Numbered from the stretch's first letter, positions 17,601-27,900 are shown. The stretch is 64,000 nucleotides of DNA from HyVt-477 sp965224605 (GCA_965224605.1 CBDCZP010000005.1:248001-312000), one strand, 5' to 3'. Numbers and translations are program-made. Notes: generated from the letters alone by a model not told the origin.

Positions 17601-18859
17601 GCACCACCTCCCTGAGTTTTTTCGATCGTATTCGCTACTGTTTCAGCGCCTAGTTTAGCGTCCAATTTAGTTTCCAGGTCACTGCCATCATCACCTAGCC
17701 CCATATCCATACCTTCGAATTCAGGTTCTTGTAATACTTCGTGATGAACCTGAAACGGATAGCCAGCAATATCCGCACAGATAATCGCTGTCTTTTGTGT
17801 CGCATCTGTCATAGCTGCTTCTCGCGCCTTATTACTCATCTCCAACAATCGATCTCTATCCGTCATTAACGCTTCCAGAACTTGTGTCAGTGCATCCTGC
17901 GTCAATTCATCCTGCTGCGCTAAAATAGCCGCACCTTTTTCTGCCAGATATTTTGCGTTCTCAGTTTGGTGGTCATCAATGGCAAAAGGATAAGGCACTA
18001 AAATAGCAGCTAGACCTGCCGCAGAAACCTCTGCAATCGTTAAAGCTCCCGCACGACAGATAATCAAATCAGCCCACTCATATGCACCCGCCATATCTTC
18101 GATAAAGGCAACGATATGTGCGGGGACTGCTGCCGCCTCATAAGTCTTTTTAGCTAAATCCAGCGTGGCTTCACCCGCTTGATGCACGACCTCAATAGAC
18201 AACTCTTTGGGCAAGTTACATAACGCACGGGGCACTAATTCGTTCAGCGCTTTCGCGCCTAAACTGCCACCCACAATCAGTAAGCGGAATGGCTTGTTTT
18301 CTCTACCTGCAAGACGTTCTGCTGGCACTGGCAATGCGGCAATCTCTGGGCGTACCGGATTGCCTACAGGCAACGCGTCTACTTTTTCGGGGAAAGTCCC
18401 GGGGAAGCCTTCAAGGATTTCCAGCACAACACGACTTAATAATTTATTGGTGGTACCCGCACGCGCGTTTTGCTCATGAATAATGACCGGAATGCCCATC
18501 ATGCTTGCCACTAAACCACCTGGCCCTGCTACAAAGCCGCCCATTCCTAACACAGCGGCAGGCTTATGCTTTTTCATGATTTTTACAGATTGAATGAGCG
18601 CTTTGGTTAAACGAAAAGGAGCCAACAACACAGCCTTCAGACCTTTGCCTCTTATTCCCGACACATCCAACCATGCCATTTCTATCCCTGCTGCTGGGAT
18701 GACACGAGATTCAAGACCTTTTTTTGTCCCCATCCAAATCACTGGAATATCCTGCTCTTGTAAAGCTCTGGCAACGGCTAAGCCAGGATAAACATGTCCG
18801 CCTGTACCACCTGCTGTAATCAAAATAGGGGGCTTGTCAGTGATCACTAAATCAGACAT
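17597..18859 (-). CDS. murG: Lipid II synthase (undecaprenyl-PP-MurNAc-pentapeptide GlcNAc transferase)
   Basis: GT28 glycosyltransferase that converts lipid I to lipid II at the inner face of the membrane. N-terminal TAGGTGGHVYPGLA and C-terminal ICRAGALTIAEVSAAGLA motifs are clear. At 420 aa it exceeds the usual ~360; the last 50-55 residues, after the normal end near YPFQ, form an acidic tail with four-residue periodicity (LETK, LDAK, LGAE). The tail is unusual and resembles the repeat insertions in neighbouring proteins. Overlaps ftsW (8 bp) and murC (4 bp). Confidence 0.96.
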   Translation of the reverse strand: MSDLVITDKPPILITAGGTGGHVYPGLAVARALQEQDIPVIWMGTKKGLESRVIPAAGIEMAWLDVSGIRGKGLKAVLLAPFRLTKALIQSVKIMKKHKPAAVLGMGGFVAGPGGLVASMMGIPVIIHEQNARAGTTNKLLSRVVLEILEGFPGTFPEKVDALPVGNPVRPEIAALPVPAERLAGRENKPFRLLIVGGSLGAKALNELVPRALCNLPKELSIEVVHQAGEATLDLAKKTYEAAAVPAHIVAFIEDMAGAYEWADLIICRAGALTIAEVSAAGLAAILVPYPFAIDDHQTENAKYLAEKGAAILAQQDELTQDALTQVLEALMTDRDRLLEMSNKAREAAMTDATQKTAIICADIAGYPFQVHHEVLQEPEFEGMDMGLGDDGSDLETKLDAKLGAETVANTIEKTQGGGA

Positions 18860-20099
18860 GAATAGCTCCTGTTATTTTTCTTTTCTTGCTTGCTTTTCTA
18901 GCTGGTTTCTTTTTTACGGTTTGTTTTATTGCTGAGCGTTTTTCTGTTCTGCGGGTAGCTGTACCCGTTACGGTTTCACGATGAACGCGCATCAAAATAG
19001 CCATAGCAACAATGGTGACTAATAAACTACTTCCACCATAACTCATGAACGGTAGAGTCAACCCTTTGGGGGGCAATACCGCCAAGTTCACACCCATATG
19101 AAATAACGCCTGGAAACCAATCCAGAAACCAATGGCGTAGGCAACGTACGCGCCAAAATATTGTTTTTTACTATCGGCGTTAAAACCGATAACAAAAGCA
19201 CGTTGTACTAGCCATGCGAATAAAAACAGGGTGATCGTTATGCCCACAAAACCAAACTCATCAGCTAACACGGCAAAAATAAAGTCATTGTGTGCTTCCG
19301 GTAAATAGAATTGTTTTTGCACACTTCCACCCAATCCCGATCCAAACCAGCCACCATCACCAATAGCCATTAATGCATTGGTTACTTGATAGCCCGTTCC
19401 GGTTGAGTCTTTCCAAGGATCAAGGAACGAAATAATGCGCCTACCTCGATAACCCACCATCAATAATGGAATCATGACGGCAATCGTCGCCGCTAGTAAC
19501 AAAGCTAATCGGGATAATTTTACGCCACCTAAAAACAACATCGCCAAGCCTGTGGCAAACACCACAACGACCGTTCCAAAATCAGGTTCAAGCAATAACA
19601 AAGCGCCAAACAAACCTAGCACCAGCAGTGGCATTAATAGAGGTTTATAGGAATCCGAAGTCTTTAATTTATCGCCATGACGAACCATATAGCCCGCCAG
19701 ATACATAAAGATAATTAACTTGGCTATCTCAGAAACCTGAATACTGGCAAAGCCAAGGCTAATCCAACGTCGACTACCATTCACTTGTTTACCAATACCA
19801 GGAATCAACACTGCAACCAGTAGTAAAACGATGATAGGCAATAAAGCCACACCCAAATTTTGCCAAAAACGCATCGGCACTTGAAATACCACACCAGCAA
19901 CAATAATACCCATGCCAATAAACATTAATTGCCGACTCATAAAATATCTTTCGTCACCAAATAGACGATCCCCTGTTGCCACTGAAGCCGAGGTCATCAT
20001 AACCAAACCAAACCCCAATAACAGCAGCACTACTGTCAGTAACTCTGCATCAAGATACTTACTCCAGCGCGTCAACAATGTATCGAGTGGGTTAGACAT
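18852..20099 (-). CDS. ftsW: Peptidoglycan polymerase FtsW
   Basis: SEDS-family glycosyltransferase of the septum, partner of FtsI. 415 aa with about ten transmembrane segments; the SEDS catalytic-loop aspartate is expected in LLEPDFGT, and LPFMSYGGSS near the C-terminus is the family signature. The tail is strongly basic (about 35 residues, Lys/Arg-rich), longer than in E. coli. Overlaps murD and murG. Confidence 0.97.
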   Translation of the reverse strand: MSNPLDTLLTRWSKYLDAELLTVVLLLLGFGLVMMTSASVATGDRLFGDERYFMSRQLMFIGMGIIVAGVVFQVPMRFWQNLGVALLPIIVLLLVAVLIPGIGKQVNGSRRWISLGFASIQVSEIAKLIIFMYLAGYMVRHGDKLKTSDSYKPLLMPLLVLGLFGALLLLEPDFGTVVVVFATGLAMLFLGGVKLSRLALLLAATIAVMIPLLMVGYRGRRIISFLDPWKDSTGTGYQVTNALMAIGDGGWFGSGLGGSVQKQFYLPEAHNDFIFAVLADEFGFVGITITLFLFAWLVQRAFVIGFNADSKKQYFGAYVAYAIGFWIGFQALFHMGVNLAVLPPKGLTLPFMSYGGSSLLVTIVAMAILMRVHRETVTGTATRRTEKRSAIKQTVKKKPARKASKKRKITGAIHV

Positions 20100-21453
20100 T
20101 CGCCACCTCTGCCAGTTCTCTTACCGCTGATACAAACACGTCACCGCGTTGTTCAAAATTCTTATACATGTCAAAACTGGCACACGCAGGTGATAGCAAA
20201 ACATTGTCATTGGCTTGCGCCTGTTGTGCGGCAACTGTCACCGCTTCACGCATGTTTTTTACAAAAAATACTTTGGGGAATCCTTTTAATACTTCAGCAA
20301 TTATGTCCGCATCTTCGCCCATCAAGACCACTGCTCTTGCTTTTTCATGTACTACCGCAGGTAATGGAGCAAAATCAGATCCTTTTCCTTGTCCACCAGC
20401 AATTAATACTGATTTGCCCGTCATTCCTGCAAGAGCGGCGACCGTTGCACCTACGTTAGTTGCTTTAGAATCGTTGAACCAATTCACTTCATTGATATAA
20501 GCGATCCATTCACAGCGATGTTTCACTCCTGGAAATACGCGAATAGCTTCCAGCATGCCATCCATTGACAGATCTGCCTGATCTCCCAATGCTAAAGCAG
20601 CCAAAGCATTACTGACATTATGTCTACCGGGTGCTTTCATTTTCCCTACCGACATCAAATACTTTTCACCTTTTGCAAACCATTCCTCACCCTCTTTTTC
20701 GAGCAAGCCAAAATCACAATCCCTTGGCGGGCTATCCAGCCCGAAACTAACAGATTCATGGTTTCCTGCTAGACGACTCACTTGTGCATCATCACGGTTA
20801 ACAATGGGCATCTGGCATTCGTCATATATTCTTGCCTTTGCTGCCACATAGCTATCCATACCGTCATAGCGATCAAGATGATCTTCACTAATATTCAATA
20901 CCACTGATGCGACTGCATTCATTGAATAAGTAGTTTCAAGCTGAAAACTTGAGAGTTCTAATACATATAAATCAGGCTCTTCTTCATCTAATAGTTGCAA
21001 TACAGGGATGCCAACATTGCCACCAGTGAGGACACGTTTACCTGCTTTTTCACCCATTAATTTTAATAGCATGGTCACTGTGGTTTTTCCGTTGGAGCCT
21101 GTTATAGCGACTACTGGCTGGTGAACACTGCGGACAAACAATTCAATATCACCAACTATTTCTGCACCCTTGCTATGTGCGTGCTGTATTTCCGGTGTCA
21201 GGATTGATAACCCTGGCGACACAATAAGTTGTTTAGCCTGTTCGAAAACAGAGTTTTTAAAAGTACCGAAGTAAGTAGGTGTTTCTGGAAATTCTCTTTC
21301 CAGCGTGTCTTTTCCAGGAGGGTTTTCTCGGCTGTCTGCGACGGCATAAGATACATCCCTGTCACGCAGATAACGCGCAACGGATAGCCCGGTCATTCCT
21401 AGACCTACTATTAGTGTTTCCCATTTTTGGTGTGTTTCTTCCATTGCTACCAA
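20092..21453 (-). CDS. murD: UDP-N-acetylmuramoyl-L-alanine--D-glutamate ligase
   Basis: Adds D-Glu to UDP-MurNAc-L-Ala. 453 aa. N-terminal LIVGLGMTGLSVARYL, P-loop GSNGKTTV at 119-126, NISEDHLDRYDGM and WFNDSKATN are MurD hallmarks. ATG at 21453 is used (MVAMEETHQ); a second ATG three codons on is possible. Eight-base overlap with ftsW. Confidence 0.97.
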   Translation of the reverse strand: MVAMEETHQKWETLIVGLGMTGLSVARYLRDRDVSYAVADSRENPPGKDTLEREFPETPTYFGTFKNSVFEQAKQLIVSPGLSILTPEIQHAHSKGAEIVGDIELFVRSVHQPVVAITGSNGKTTVTMLLKLMGEKAGKRVLTGGNVGIPVLQLLDEEEPDLYVLELSSFQLETTYSMNAVASVVLNISEDHLDRYDGMDSYVAAKARIYDECQMPIVNRDDAQVSRLAGNHESVSFGLDSPPRDCDFGLLEKEGEEWFAKGEKYLMSVGKMKAPGRHNVSNALAALALGDQADLSMDGMLEAIRVFPGVKHRCEWIAYINEVNWFNDSKATNVGATVAALAGMTGKSVLIAGGQGKGSDFAPLPAVVHEKARAVVLMGEDADIIAEVLKGFPKVFFVKNMREAVTVAAQQAQANDNVLLSPACASFDMYKNFEQRGDVFVSAVRELAEVANV

Positions 21454-21459
21454 AACCTT

Positions 21460-22542
21460 TTAACGAACTTTTAATGTAGCTAAACCTATTAGCACTAAAA
21501 TCACTGTAATAATCCAAAAACGCACAATCACTTTGGGTTCTGCCCAACCTTTTAATTCAAAATGATGATGGATCGGTGCCATACGAAAAATCCGTCTTCC
21601 CGTCAGCTTGTATGAGCCCACTTGAAGAATGACGGAAACCGTTTCCATGACAAAAATACCGCCCATAATCACTAGCACTAATTCTTGCCTCACTACAATC
21701 GCGATCATGCCAAGCGCTGCTCCTAGCGCTAAAGCGCCCACATCACCCATAAATACTTGCGCGGGATAGGTGTTAAACCAAAGAAACCCAAGCCCTGCAC
21801 CGAAAATAGCGGTACAGAAGATAACCACCTCGCCCACATCCTTGATCTTAGGAACACCGAGATAGTCCGCAAAAGTAGCGTGACCACTGACATACACAAA
21901 GACGGCTAATCCTCCGGCTACCAATATCGTCGGCATAATCGCCAGACCATCTAACCCATCGGTCAGGTTGACTGCATTGCTTGAGCCTACTAATACCAAA
22001 TACGCCCATGGAATAAACAGCCAGCCCATATTCCAGTTCCATTCTTTTACAACCGGGAAATAGAGTGTTGTTTCTACCGCACTATCTGCGGTTGCATATA
22101 AGACCACGGCTGCAATCAAACCAATTACTGACAAACCGAGATATTTAAATTTGCCAGGTAAGCCTTTGCTGTTTCCATATTTCAATTTCAGAAAGTCGTC
22201 TAAGCCACCAACCGTTCCAAAAGCCAAGGTGACCAGCAATACCATCCACATATAATGATTATTGAGGTCACTCCACAGTAAAGTTGCCACAGTAATCGCT
22301 AGTAAAATTAAAGCTCCGCCCATCGTAGGTGTGCCGGCTTTGACTAAATGAGATTGTGGGCCATCTTCACGAATCACCTGCCCTACTTTCATTTCTGTCA
22401 ATGAAGCGATCATTTTGGGGCCTAGCAATAGCGAAATGCCAAGCGCTGTCAGTAATCCTAAAATAGCCCGCAAGGTAAGGTATTGGAAGACATTGAATCC
22501 ACTGTAGTATTGGCTTAGATAATCGAACAGAGCGACTAACAT
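21460..22542 (-). CDS. mraY: Phospho-N-acetylmuramoyl-pentapeptide transferase
   Basis: Integral membrane enzyme that makes lipid I from UDP-MurNAc-pentapeptide and undecaprenyl phosphate. 360 aa, ten predicted transmembrane helices. GTPTMGG, NAVNLTDGLDGLAI, FMGDVGALALGA and the HHHFE motif are all present. Its start overlaps the murF stop by seven bases; it ends six bases before murD. Confidence 0.98.
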   Translation of the reverse strand: MLVALFDYLSQYYSGFNVFQYLTLRAILGLLTALGISLLLGPKMIASLTEMKVGQVIREDGPQSHLVKAGTPTMGGALILLAITVATLLWSDLNNHYMWMVLLVTLAFGTVGGLDDFLKLKYGNSKGLPGKFKYLGLSVIGLIAAVVLYATADSAVETTLYFPVVKEWNWNMGWLFIPWAYLVLVGSSNAVNLTDGLDGLAIMPTILVAGGLAVFVYVSGHATFADYLGVPKIKDVGEVVIFCTAIFGAGLGFLWFNTYPAQVFMGDVGALALGAALGMIAIVVRQELVLVIMGGIFVMETVSVILQVGSYKLTGRRIFRMAPIHHHFELKGWAEPKVIVRFWIITVILVLIGLATLKVR

Positions 22543-23984
22543 CGTTCCACCTCCCCTGTTTTCAGAGCATCAACAACACGTTCCATCCGTGCGCTTCTTG
22601 AACCTTTCACTAGAATTGTCATTACTGTTGTCATGTCTGTTTCGCTCTCATTTCTTGTGTTACTTTCTATGTTGCTTTTTATACTATTTTTTATGCTGTT
22701 TTTTATACTACTTTTGATGCTAAAGATAAGCTCATCCATTTCACTAAATGCAGTTTCTGGACTACCAAATTGCTCACATGCTTTAGCACTGTAGGTTCCA
22801 TAGCAGAACATTTTCTCTATGCCGGAATCTTTTGCTTTTGTACCGATAGCCCCATGCATGGCTTCTACATCACCACCTAATTCACCCATATCACCTAATA
22901 CCATCATGCGTATTCCCGACGCTTCAGCTAATACCTCTATTGCCGCATTCGCAGAGGCTGGATTAGCGTTATAGGTGTCATCCAAAATCTTGCTACCGTG
23001 TAAACCTTCAACCATGGCTAATCTGCCGGGCACAACAGCGAGTGATTCCAGACCTATTTTTACAGTTTGCAGTTCAACACCCAGAGCGGTTGCAACAGCG
23101 GTTGCTGCCAATGCATTCATTGCATTGTGTTTGCCTTGCAAGTTAAGTTGTACTTGTTGTTGAGTTTGAGAACGAGGATGGCTTTGGCTTTGATTGATTT
23201 TGATAAGCAATAAACCATTGCCTTTATAATCACCACTGATGTCAGCACTATTATTTAGACCAAAGGTAATCACTTGCTTGTCTGAGTTCAGTCCTTTCCA
23301 GTAGTCAGCGTAGTCGTCATCTGCATTCACAATGGCGATACCGTCGTCTACAAGGCCATTGAAAATTTCACCTTTGGCTCTGGATACGCCTTCAATATCA
23401 CCAAAACCTTCCAAATGCGCAGGACCAGCATTATTGATCACGGCAATATTAGGTTTTGCAATATCGGCAAGAAAATCAATCTCGCCAAAATGGTTGGCAC
23501 CCATTTCAATGACCGCGTAATCATGCTCTTCTCTGAGCCTTAATAAAGTCAGCGGCATTCCAATGTCATTATTAAGATTACCTAGAGTCGCCAGCACATT
23601 GCCTTCCTGACTCAAAATAGCAGAGATCATTTCTTTCAATGTCGTCTTGCCATTACTACCCGTTAGACCAATGACTACTTCTTTAAAACGCTTACGCCAT
23701 GCCAACGCCAATTGAGCTAAAGCCAGCTTTGTATCCTCAACCAATACTTGTGGAACATTACAGTCTATTTCTTTGCTGACTAATGCACCGGCTACTTTTC
23801 CTTCAAGACCATCGACGAAATTATGTGCATCGAAACGCTCGCCCTTGATGGCGATAAACAAATCGTCAGGCTGTACTTTTCTCGTATCTATGCTGACTGC
23901 ATTAACATCTGCATTTTGGGTGCGACCACCTAACAAACTGCCACCCGTCATTTCTGCAATATCGGCAAGGCTTAACCAACTCAT
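22536..23984 (-). CDS. murF: UDP-MurNAc-tripeptide--D-alanyl-D-alanine ligase
   Basis: Final cytoplasmic ligase of the pentapeptide stem. 482 aa, P-loop GLTGSNGKTTLKEM at 106-119, KGEIFNGL, and the C-terminal ILVKGSRSARME. Between the last helix and this strand lies a 24-residue Ser/Ile/Lys/Asn insertion (residues 422-445) made of four-residue units (SIKS, SIKN, SIKN, SIKS); standard MurF proteins have a short loop here. A second Ser/Gln-rich stretch lies at 265-278. Overlaps murE and mraY. Confidence 0.97.
   Translation of the reverse strand: MSWLSLADIAEMTGGSLLGGRTQNADVNAVSIDTRKVQPDDLFIAIKGERFDAHNFVDGLEGKVAGALVSKEIDCNVPQVLVEDTKLALAQLALAWRKRFKEVVIGLTGSNGKTTLKEMISAILSQEGNVLATLGNLNNDIGMPLTLLRLREEHDYAVIEMGANHFGEIDFLADIAKPNIAVINNAGPAHLEGFGDIEGVSRAKGEIFNGLVDDGIAIVNADDDYADYWKGLNSDKQVITFGLNNSADISGDYKGNGLLLIKINQSQSHPRSQTQQQVQLNLQGKHNAMNALAATAVATALGVELQTVKIGLESLAVVPGRLAMVEGLHGSKILDDTYNANPASANAAIEVLAEASGIRMMVLGDMGELGGDVEAMHGAIGTKAKDSGIEKMFCYGTYSAKACEQFGSPETAFSEMDELIFSIKSSIKNSIKNSIKSNIESNTRNESETDMTTVMTILVKGSRSARMERVVDALKTGEVERC
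22650..22721 (-). repeat. 12-bp tandem repeat within murF
   Basis: Six units of 12 bases; on the minus strand the core unit is AGTATAAAAAAC or AGCATAAAAAAT. Translation is SIKN-like and stays in frame. Unit conservation (9-11 of 12 bases between neighbours) indicates recent tandem duplication. Confidence 0.85.
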
Positions 23985-25630
23985 AATACCCCTCCGTTTA
24001 TTTCTGCATTGGTTTCTGCATTGGTTTCTGCACTAGCTGTTGCTCTTTTTTCGTTGAGTGCAGCTCTTGCCTGCTCACGATCATCAAAAGGTCTCTTTTC
24101 ATTCCCTACAATCTGTACTGTTTCGTGACCTTTTCCAGCAATGAGTACCGAATCCCCTTGCTCTGCCGCACCAATAGCAAAACGAATAGCCTTGGCACGA
24201 TTATGTTCCATCGCTACATGTTCGGGGTTTTCCAAACCTTCAATCATGTCGTGCATAATCTGAAAAGGCATTTCCGAGCGCGGGTTATCATCCGTCAGCA
24301 CTACCATATTGGCGTATTGCTCGGCAACTTTTGCCATCAAAGGGCGCTTGCCTCGATCACGATCGCCACCACATCCAAACACACAAACCACACGGCTAGG
24401 CGTATGCTCACGAAGTGCTTTCAATGCCGCTTCCAACGCACCGGGAGTATGCGCATAATCCACAACCACCAGAGATTCATCTTCTTTCGTCGATACCTTT
24501 TCCATACGACCCGGTACCATTTTCACCTGTTTTATGCATTCAACCGCCGCAGCAAAAGATAGCCCTAAGCCAATTAAACATCCCGTTGCTGCAAGCAAGT
24601 TGTACACATTGAACTCACCCAAAACAGGTGCGCTCATTTCTTTGGTGTCCCCTTTGAAATAAAAATCTGCATGAATACCTGATGCAGAGTATTTAGGATT
24701 TACTGCTGTCAGACATGCCGCAGAAGGTGTTTCTTCACGTACTACACCATCGCGCGCACTATCACGCACACTATCACGCACACTATAATTTATTAACTCA
24801 ACCCGTTTATTGTCTGGCTGCTGTTCATTTTTGTTAGCTATCTTCTTTGCTAACCCTCTACCAAACTCATCATCATGATTTAACACGATTGTTCTAACAC
24901 CGAGCCAATCAAACAATTTTGCTTTTGCATCACCGTATGCAGCCACTGTTTCGTGATAATCCAGATGATCGCGCCCAAGATTGGTCAGCATCACCACATC
25001 AAAACGCACACCTGCCACGCGGTGTTGATCTAAGGCATGCGATGAAACTTCCATCACCACATTTTTGAACCCTTGCTGCTTAAATTCAGCCAAGGTACGA
25101 TGCACCACAACCACGTCTGGCGTAGTCAGCCCTGTATCAATAAGTTGCCCTGGAATCCCTACTCCTAGTGTTCCTATCACCGCACTTTTTTCGCCTTCGC
25201 CACTGTTATTCAGCGCCTCCGCGATAAAATGACTAACCGTGCTTTTGCCATCCGTACCCGTCACACCCACTACGTTTAAATCCGCGCTGGGTGATCCATA
25301 AAACCTATCAACGATTATTCCTAGCCGTTCCCTTAAATCATCAATAGCTATAGCGGGAATACTTCTCCCTGCGCTTTTGGCAGTTTCGCCCTGAGACCAC
25401 GAGTCATCCGTTTCCCACAAAATAGCGGCGGCACCTTTATCAATGGCTTTATCTGCAAAATTCAAACCATGCTTGACAGTGCCTTTCACAGCAATAAATA
25501 AACTGCCTTCTGAAACTTCTCGACTGTCTAAAGTAATATTGTTTATGTTGATACCCGCATATGAACTGGCATTCTCAACAACACCTTGCAGCAAATCATT
25601 CAGCATCATATGGGTATTCGCTATATTCAT
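23981..25630 (-). CDS. murE: UDP-MurNAc-L-Ala-D-Glu--meso-diaminopimelate ligase
   Basis: Adds meso-DAP to the stem peptide. 549 aa, about 50 longer than E. coli MurE. P-loop GVTGTDGKSTVSHF at 122-135; the DNPR motif (VVLTDDNPRSE) marks meso-DAP rather than lysine specificity. The excess length comes from a repeat insertion at 283-294 (SVRD, SVRD, SARD) in the middle domain and a C-terminal tail with ASAE, TNAE, TNAE units. Four-base overlaps with ftsI and murF. Confidence 0.97.
   Translation of the reverse strand: MNIANTHMMLNDLLQGVVENASSYAGININNITLDSREVSEGSLFIAVKGTVKHGLNFADKAIDKGAAAILWETDDSWSQGETAKSAGRSIPAIAIDDLRERLGIIVDRFYGSPSADLNVVGVTGTDGKSTVSHFIAEALNNSGEGEKSAVIGTLGVGIPGQLIDTGLTTPDVVVVHRTLAEFKQQGFKNVVMEVSSHALDQHRVAGVRFDVVMLTNLGRDHLDYHETVAAYGDAKAKLFDWLGVRTIVLNHDDEFGRGLAKKIANKNEQQPDNKRVELINYSVRDSVRDSARDGVVREETPSAACLTAVNPKYSASGIHADFYFKGDTKEMSAPVLGEFNVYNLLAATGCLIGLGLSFAAAVECIKQVKMVPGRMEKVSTKEDESLVVVDYAHTPGALEAALKALREHTPSRVVCVFGCGGDRDRGKRPLMAKVAEQYANMVVLTDDNPRSEMPFQIMHDMIEGLENPEHVAMEHNRAKAIRFAIGAAEQGDSVLIAGKGHETVQIVGNEKRPFDDREQARAALNEKRATASAETNAETNAEINGGVL
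23990..24037 (-). repeat. 12-bp tandem repeat at the murE 3' end
   Basis: Plus-strand unit TGCATTGGTTTC repeated, coding TNAE twice with ASAE before and INGG after (MurE residues 532-547). It lies just before the murE stop / murF start overlap. Confidence 0.8.
24749..24784 (-). repeat. 12-bp tandem repeat within murE
   Basis: Three units of CACACTATCACG type on the plus strand; encodes SVRD, SVRD, SARD at MurE residues 283-294. Neighbouring units differ by only one or two bases. Confidence 0.85.
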
Positions 25631-27474
25631 AACGCAGATGCCTCCTGTTCAAGGTTTCTCTTATTAAGGCTTCGGTTATTCACATTGGCTTGCAAGGTAT
25701 TTTGTACAGTCTCTTGCATATATTTATCAGGGGCTGCATCAATCACCCGAAGCGCTTGAGCCATTATCTTTGAAAACACCGGCGCCGCCGACTTACCACC
25801 CGTAGCATCAAGCTTTGGTTGATCCAGCATGACCGCGACCACAATCTTGGGATTACTCACAGGCCCTAAGCCTATAAAGCTAGTAATGCGTTTATCCTTT
25901 CGGTATTTCTTATTAATGAGCTTATAAGCTGTCCCTGTTTTCCCTGCCACGCGATAACCTTCTACAAGGGCCTTTTCACCTGTTCCACGCTTATCAACGA
26001 TGACTGTTTCCATCATAGCCAGCACCGAATTAGCGATTTCTGGAGAAATCACTCGTTGGCTTTCAGGTTTCTGTGTCTTTTTAAGAATAGAGACAGGATG
26101 CAATACCCCACCTGTTCCAAACATACTGTAGCCATGTGCCATTTGCAGCAACGATGCTGAAACACCATAGCCATAACTTAAAACAGCCTGATCTACTTTC
26201 GCCCATTTCTTGTAATGCAATAGATGACCCTGTGATTCATTCTTAAAACCAGAGTCGGCCACACGACCCAAGCCGATACGACTCAGGAACATCCAATATT
26301 CACGCGGATCCATTCTTAATGCGATTTTACTCGCACCTACGTTACTTGATCTGGCTAGAATTCTTGCCAGAGATAGCGTTCCCATATCCCCCGGATCCGA
26401 TACCTTATAAGCACCAAACTGTAGAAAACCTGGAGAAGTATTAATCTTTGAATCTACAGATATGACTCCAGAATCCAATGCCGCCGCAATGGTAAACGGC
26501 TTTAGAGTAGAGCCCATTTCCAGTGCATCTGTGACCGCACGATTACGATAATTCCAGGCTTTCAATGCACTACGATTATTGGGATTGAAACCTGGCATAT
26601 TCGCCATTGCCAAAATTTCACCCGTATGGATGTCTAACACAACGACAGATCCAGCCTGTGCTTTTAGACGATAAACCTGTTTTTTTAATTCTTTATAAGC
26701 GATGTATTGAATGCGACGATCAAGTGACAACTGCACATCTTGCCCAGGAATCATCAACTCCAACTGTTCAACTTTTTCAATCAACTTGCCTCGACCATCA
26801 CGAACCACACGGTTTTTGCCTTTCTGACCACCTAATGTTTCATCCTGAAAACGCTCAATACCTTCTGTTCCCTTACCATCAATATTGGTAAAACCAACGA
26901 CATGGGCGAACATTTCAGAGGATGGGTAGAAACGACGATACTCCAAAGAGGAGTCCATGCCGGGTAAATCTAAAGAAACAATGCGTTCGGCGATTTCCGG
27001 TTCAAGTTGCCGACCTAGATACATAAAATGCTTTACGCTATATTTTTTGATTTTCTTCATTAGCTCTGATTTTTCAATGCGTAATTCACGAGCTAATGCC
27101 GATAACGATTCTTCAAATTCTAAATAACGATTCTCAGCAATACGTGATTCCATTTCAACCGCATGACTTTTTTCATAATTATCTAGTAAAGTTTGGCGCT
27201 TGTGGAGCAACTTCCGTGGATTACAACTCACCGAACGCACTGGCGAACTCACCGCAATAGGCTCCCCACCACGATCCAAAATCATCCCCCGATAAGGCGG
27301 AACTGTAACTGTTCGTACCTGACGCTTATCAGCCTTCTCCTTCAACCAATCCTGTTGAAACACCTCCAGCCATGCCGCACGAAGTAGCAATAAACCCAAC
27401 CCCACAAACAACACCATCATCAGCGTAGTGCGACGATGTTGCGAAGGTGGTTTGGATGTTGCTCTTTTCTTCAT
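25627..27474 (-). CDS. ftsI: Septal peptidoglycan transpeptidase FtsI (PBP3)
   Basis: Class B penicillin-binding protein. 615 aa: basic N-terminus, one transmembrane helix (about 19-37), pedestal domain beginning RGMILDRGGEPIAVS, then the transpeptidase domain with active-site STLK (S322, K325), SSN (376-378) and KTGTA (512-516). It works with FtsW at the septum. Starts 32 bp after ftsL and overlaps murE by four bases. Confidence 0.97.
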   Translation of the reverse strand: MKKRATSKPPSQHRRTTLMMVLFVGLGLLLLRAAWLEVFQQDWLKEKADKRQVRTVTVPPYRGMILDRGGEPIAVSSPVRSVSCNPRKLLHKRQTLLDNYEKSHAVEMESRIAENRYLEFEESLSALARELRIEKSELMKKIKKYSVKHFMYLGRQLEPEIAERIVSLDLPGMDSSLEYRRFYPSSEMFAHVVGFTNIDGKGTEGIERFQDETLGGQKGKNRVVRDGRGKLIEKVEQLELMIPGQDVQLSLDRRIQYIAYKELKKQVYRLKAQAGSVVVLDIHTGEILAMANMPGFNPNNRSALKAWNYRNRAVTDALEMGSTLKPFTIAAALDSGVISVDSKINTSPGFLQFGAYKVSDPGDMGTLSLARILARSSNVGASKIALRMDPREYWMFLSRIGLGRVADSGFKNESQGHLLHYKKWAKVDQAVLSYGYGVSASLLQMAHGYSMFGTGGVLHPVSILKKTQKPESQRVISPEIANSVLAMMETVIVDKRGTGEKALVEGYRVAGKTGTAYKLINKKYRKDKRITSFIGLGPVSNPKIVVAVMLDQPKLDATGGKSAAPVFSKIMAQALRVIDAAPDKYMQETVQNTLQANVNNRSLNKRNLEQEASAL

Positions 27475-27506
27475 GCGTTGTTCTCAAAATATTATTAATA
27501 CAAGCG

Positions 27507-27779
27507 CTACTCGTTGATTATCTTTATGTCTGATTGTCTCGGCACACGCATATTCATCTCTTGCCTTGCTCTTTTTTCAACGACAACCTGATTCAATCTA
27601 GTGCCTTCTTCCAACTTCAAACGACTCCATTGTGCTGTTAGCGAATCACGCTCTTTTTCCAACTGCTGTAACTCGGAAAAAAGATTACGTGCTTCATGTC
27701 GGTTCATCACTACTTTGATCGCGGTGACGATTACCCCAACATATAAAACAGCAATTAGTAATACTTTCCAGGACTTCAT
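27507..27779 (-). CDS. ftsL: Cell division protein FtsL
   Basis: 90-aa bitopic divisome protein: short cytoplasmic N-terminus, transmembrane segment (about 5-24) and a leucine-zipper-like coiled coil (LQQLEKERDSLTAQWSRLKLE). Partner of FtsB and FtsQ. Sequence is poorly conserved, but size, topology and the rsmH-ftsL-ftsI position are decisive. GGAG Shine-Dalgarno upstream. Confidence 0.93.
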   Translation of the reverse strand: MKSWKVLLIAVLYVGVIVTAIKVVMNRHEARNLFSELQQLEKERDSLTAQWSRLKLEEGTRLNQVVVEKRARQEMNMRVPRQSDIKIINE

Positions 27780-27804
27780 CCCGTTCTACTCCATCTACTT
27801 GGAT

Positions 27805-27822
27805 GTGAATCTTCAGGCTCGC
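27805..27822. repeat. GAGCCTGAAGGCTC-family repeat (diverged)
   Basis: GTGAATCTTCAGGCTCGC in the 121-bp rsmH-ftsL gap. One arm is mutated relative to the other copies. Confidence 0.55.
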
Positions 27823-27900
27823 CAATTGGCTTGATACACTACCTACGTAGCGACCCTAGAGACTGAAAGCGAAAGGATCACGCCATACATAAAAATAAAC

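Noticed and set aside
24749..24784. Repeats in murE and murF as CRISPR
   Set aside because: Units are 12 bp, contiguous with no spacers, and lie in frame within coding sequence.
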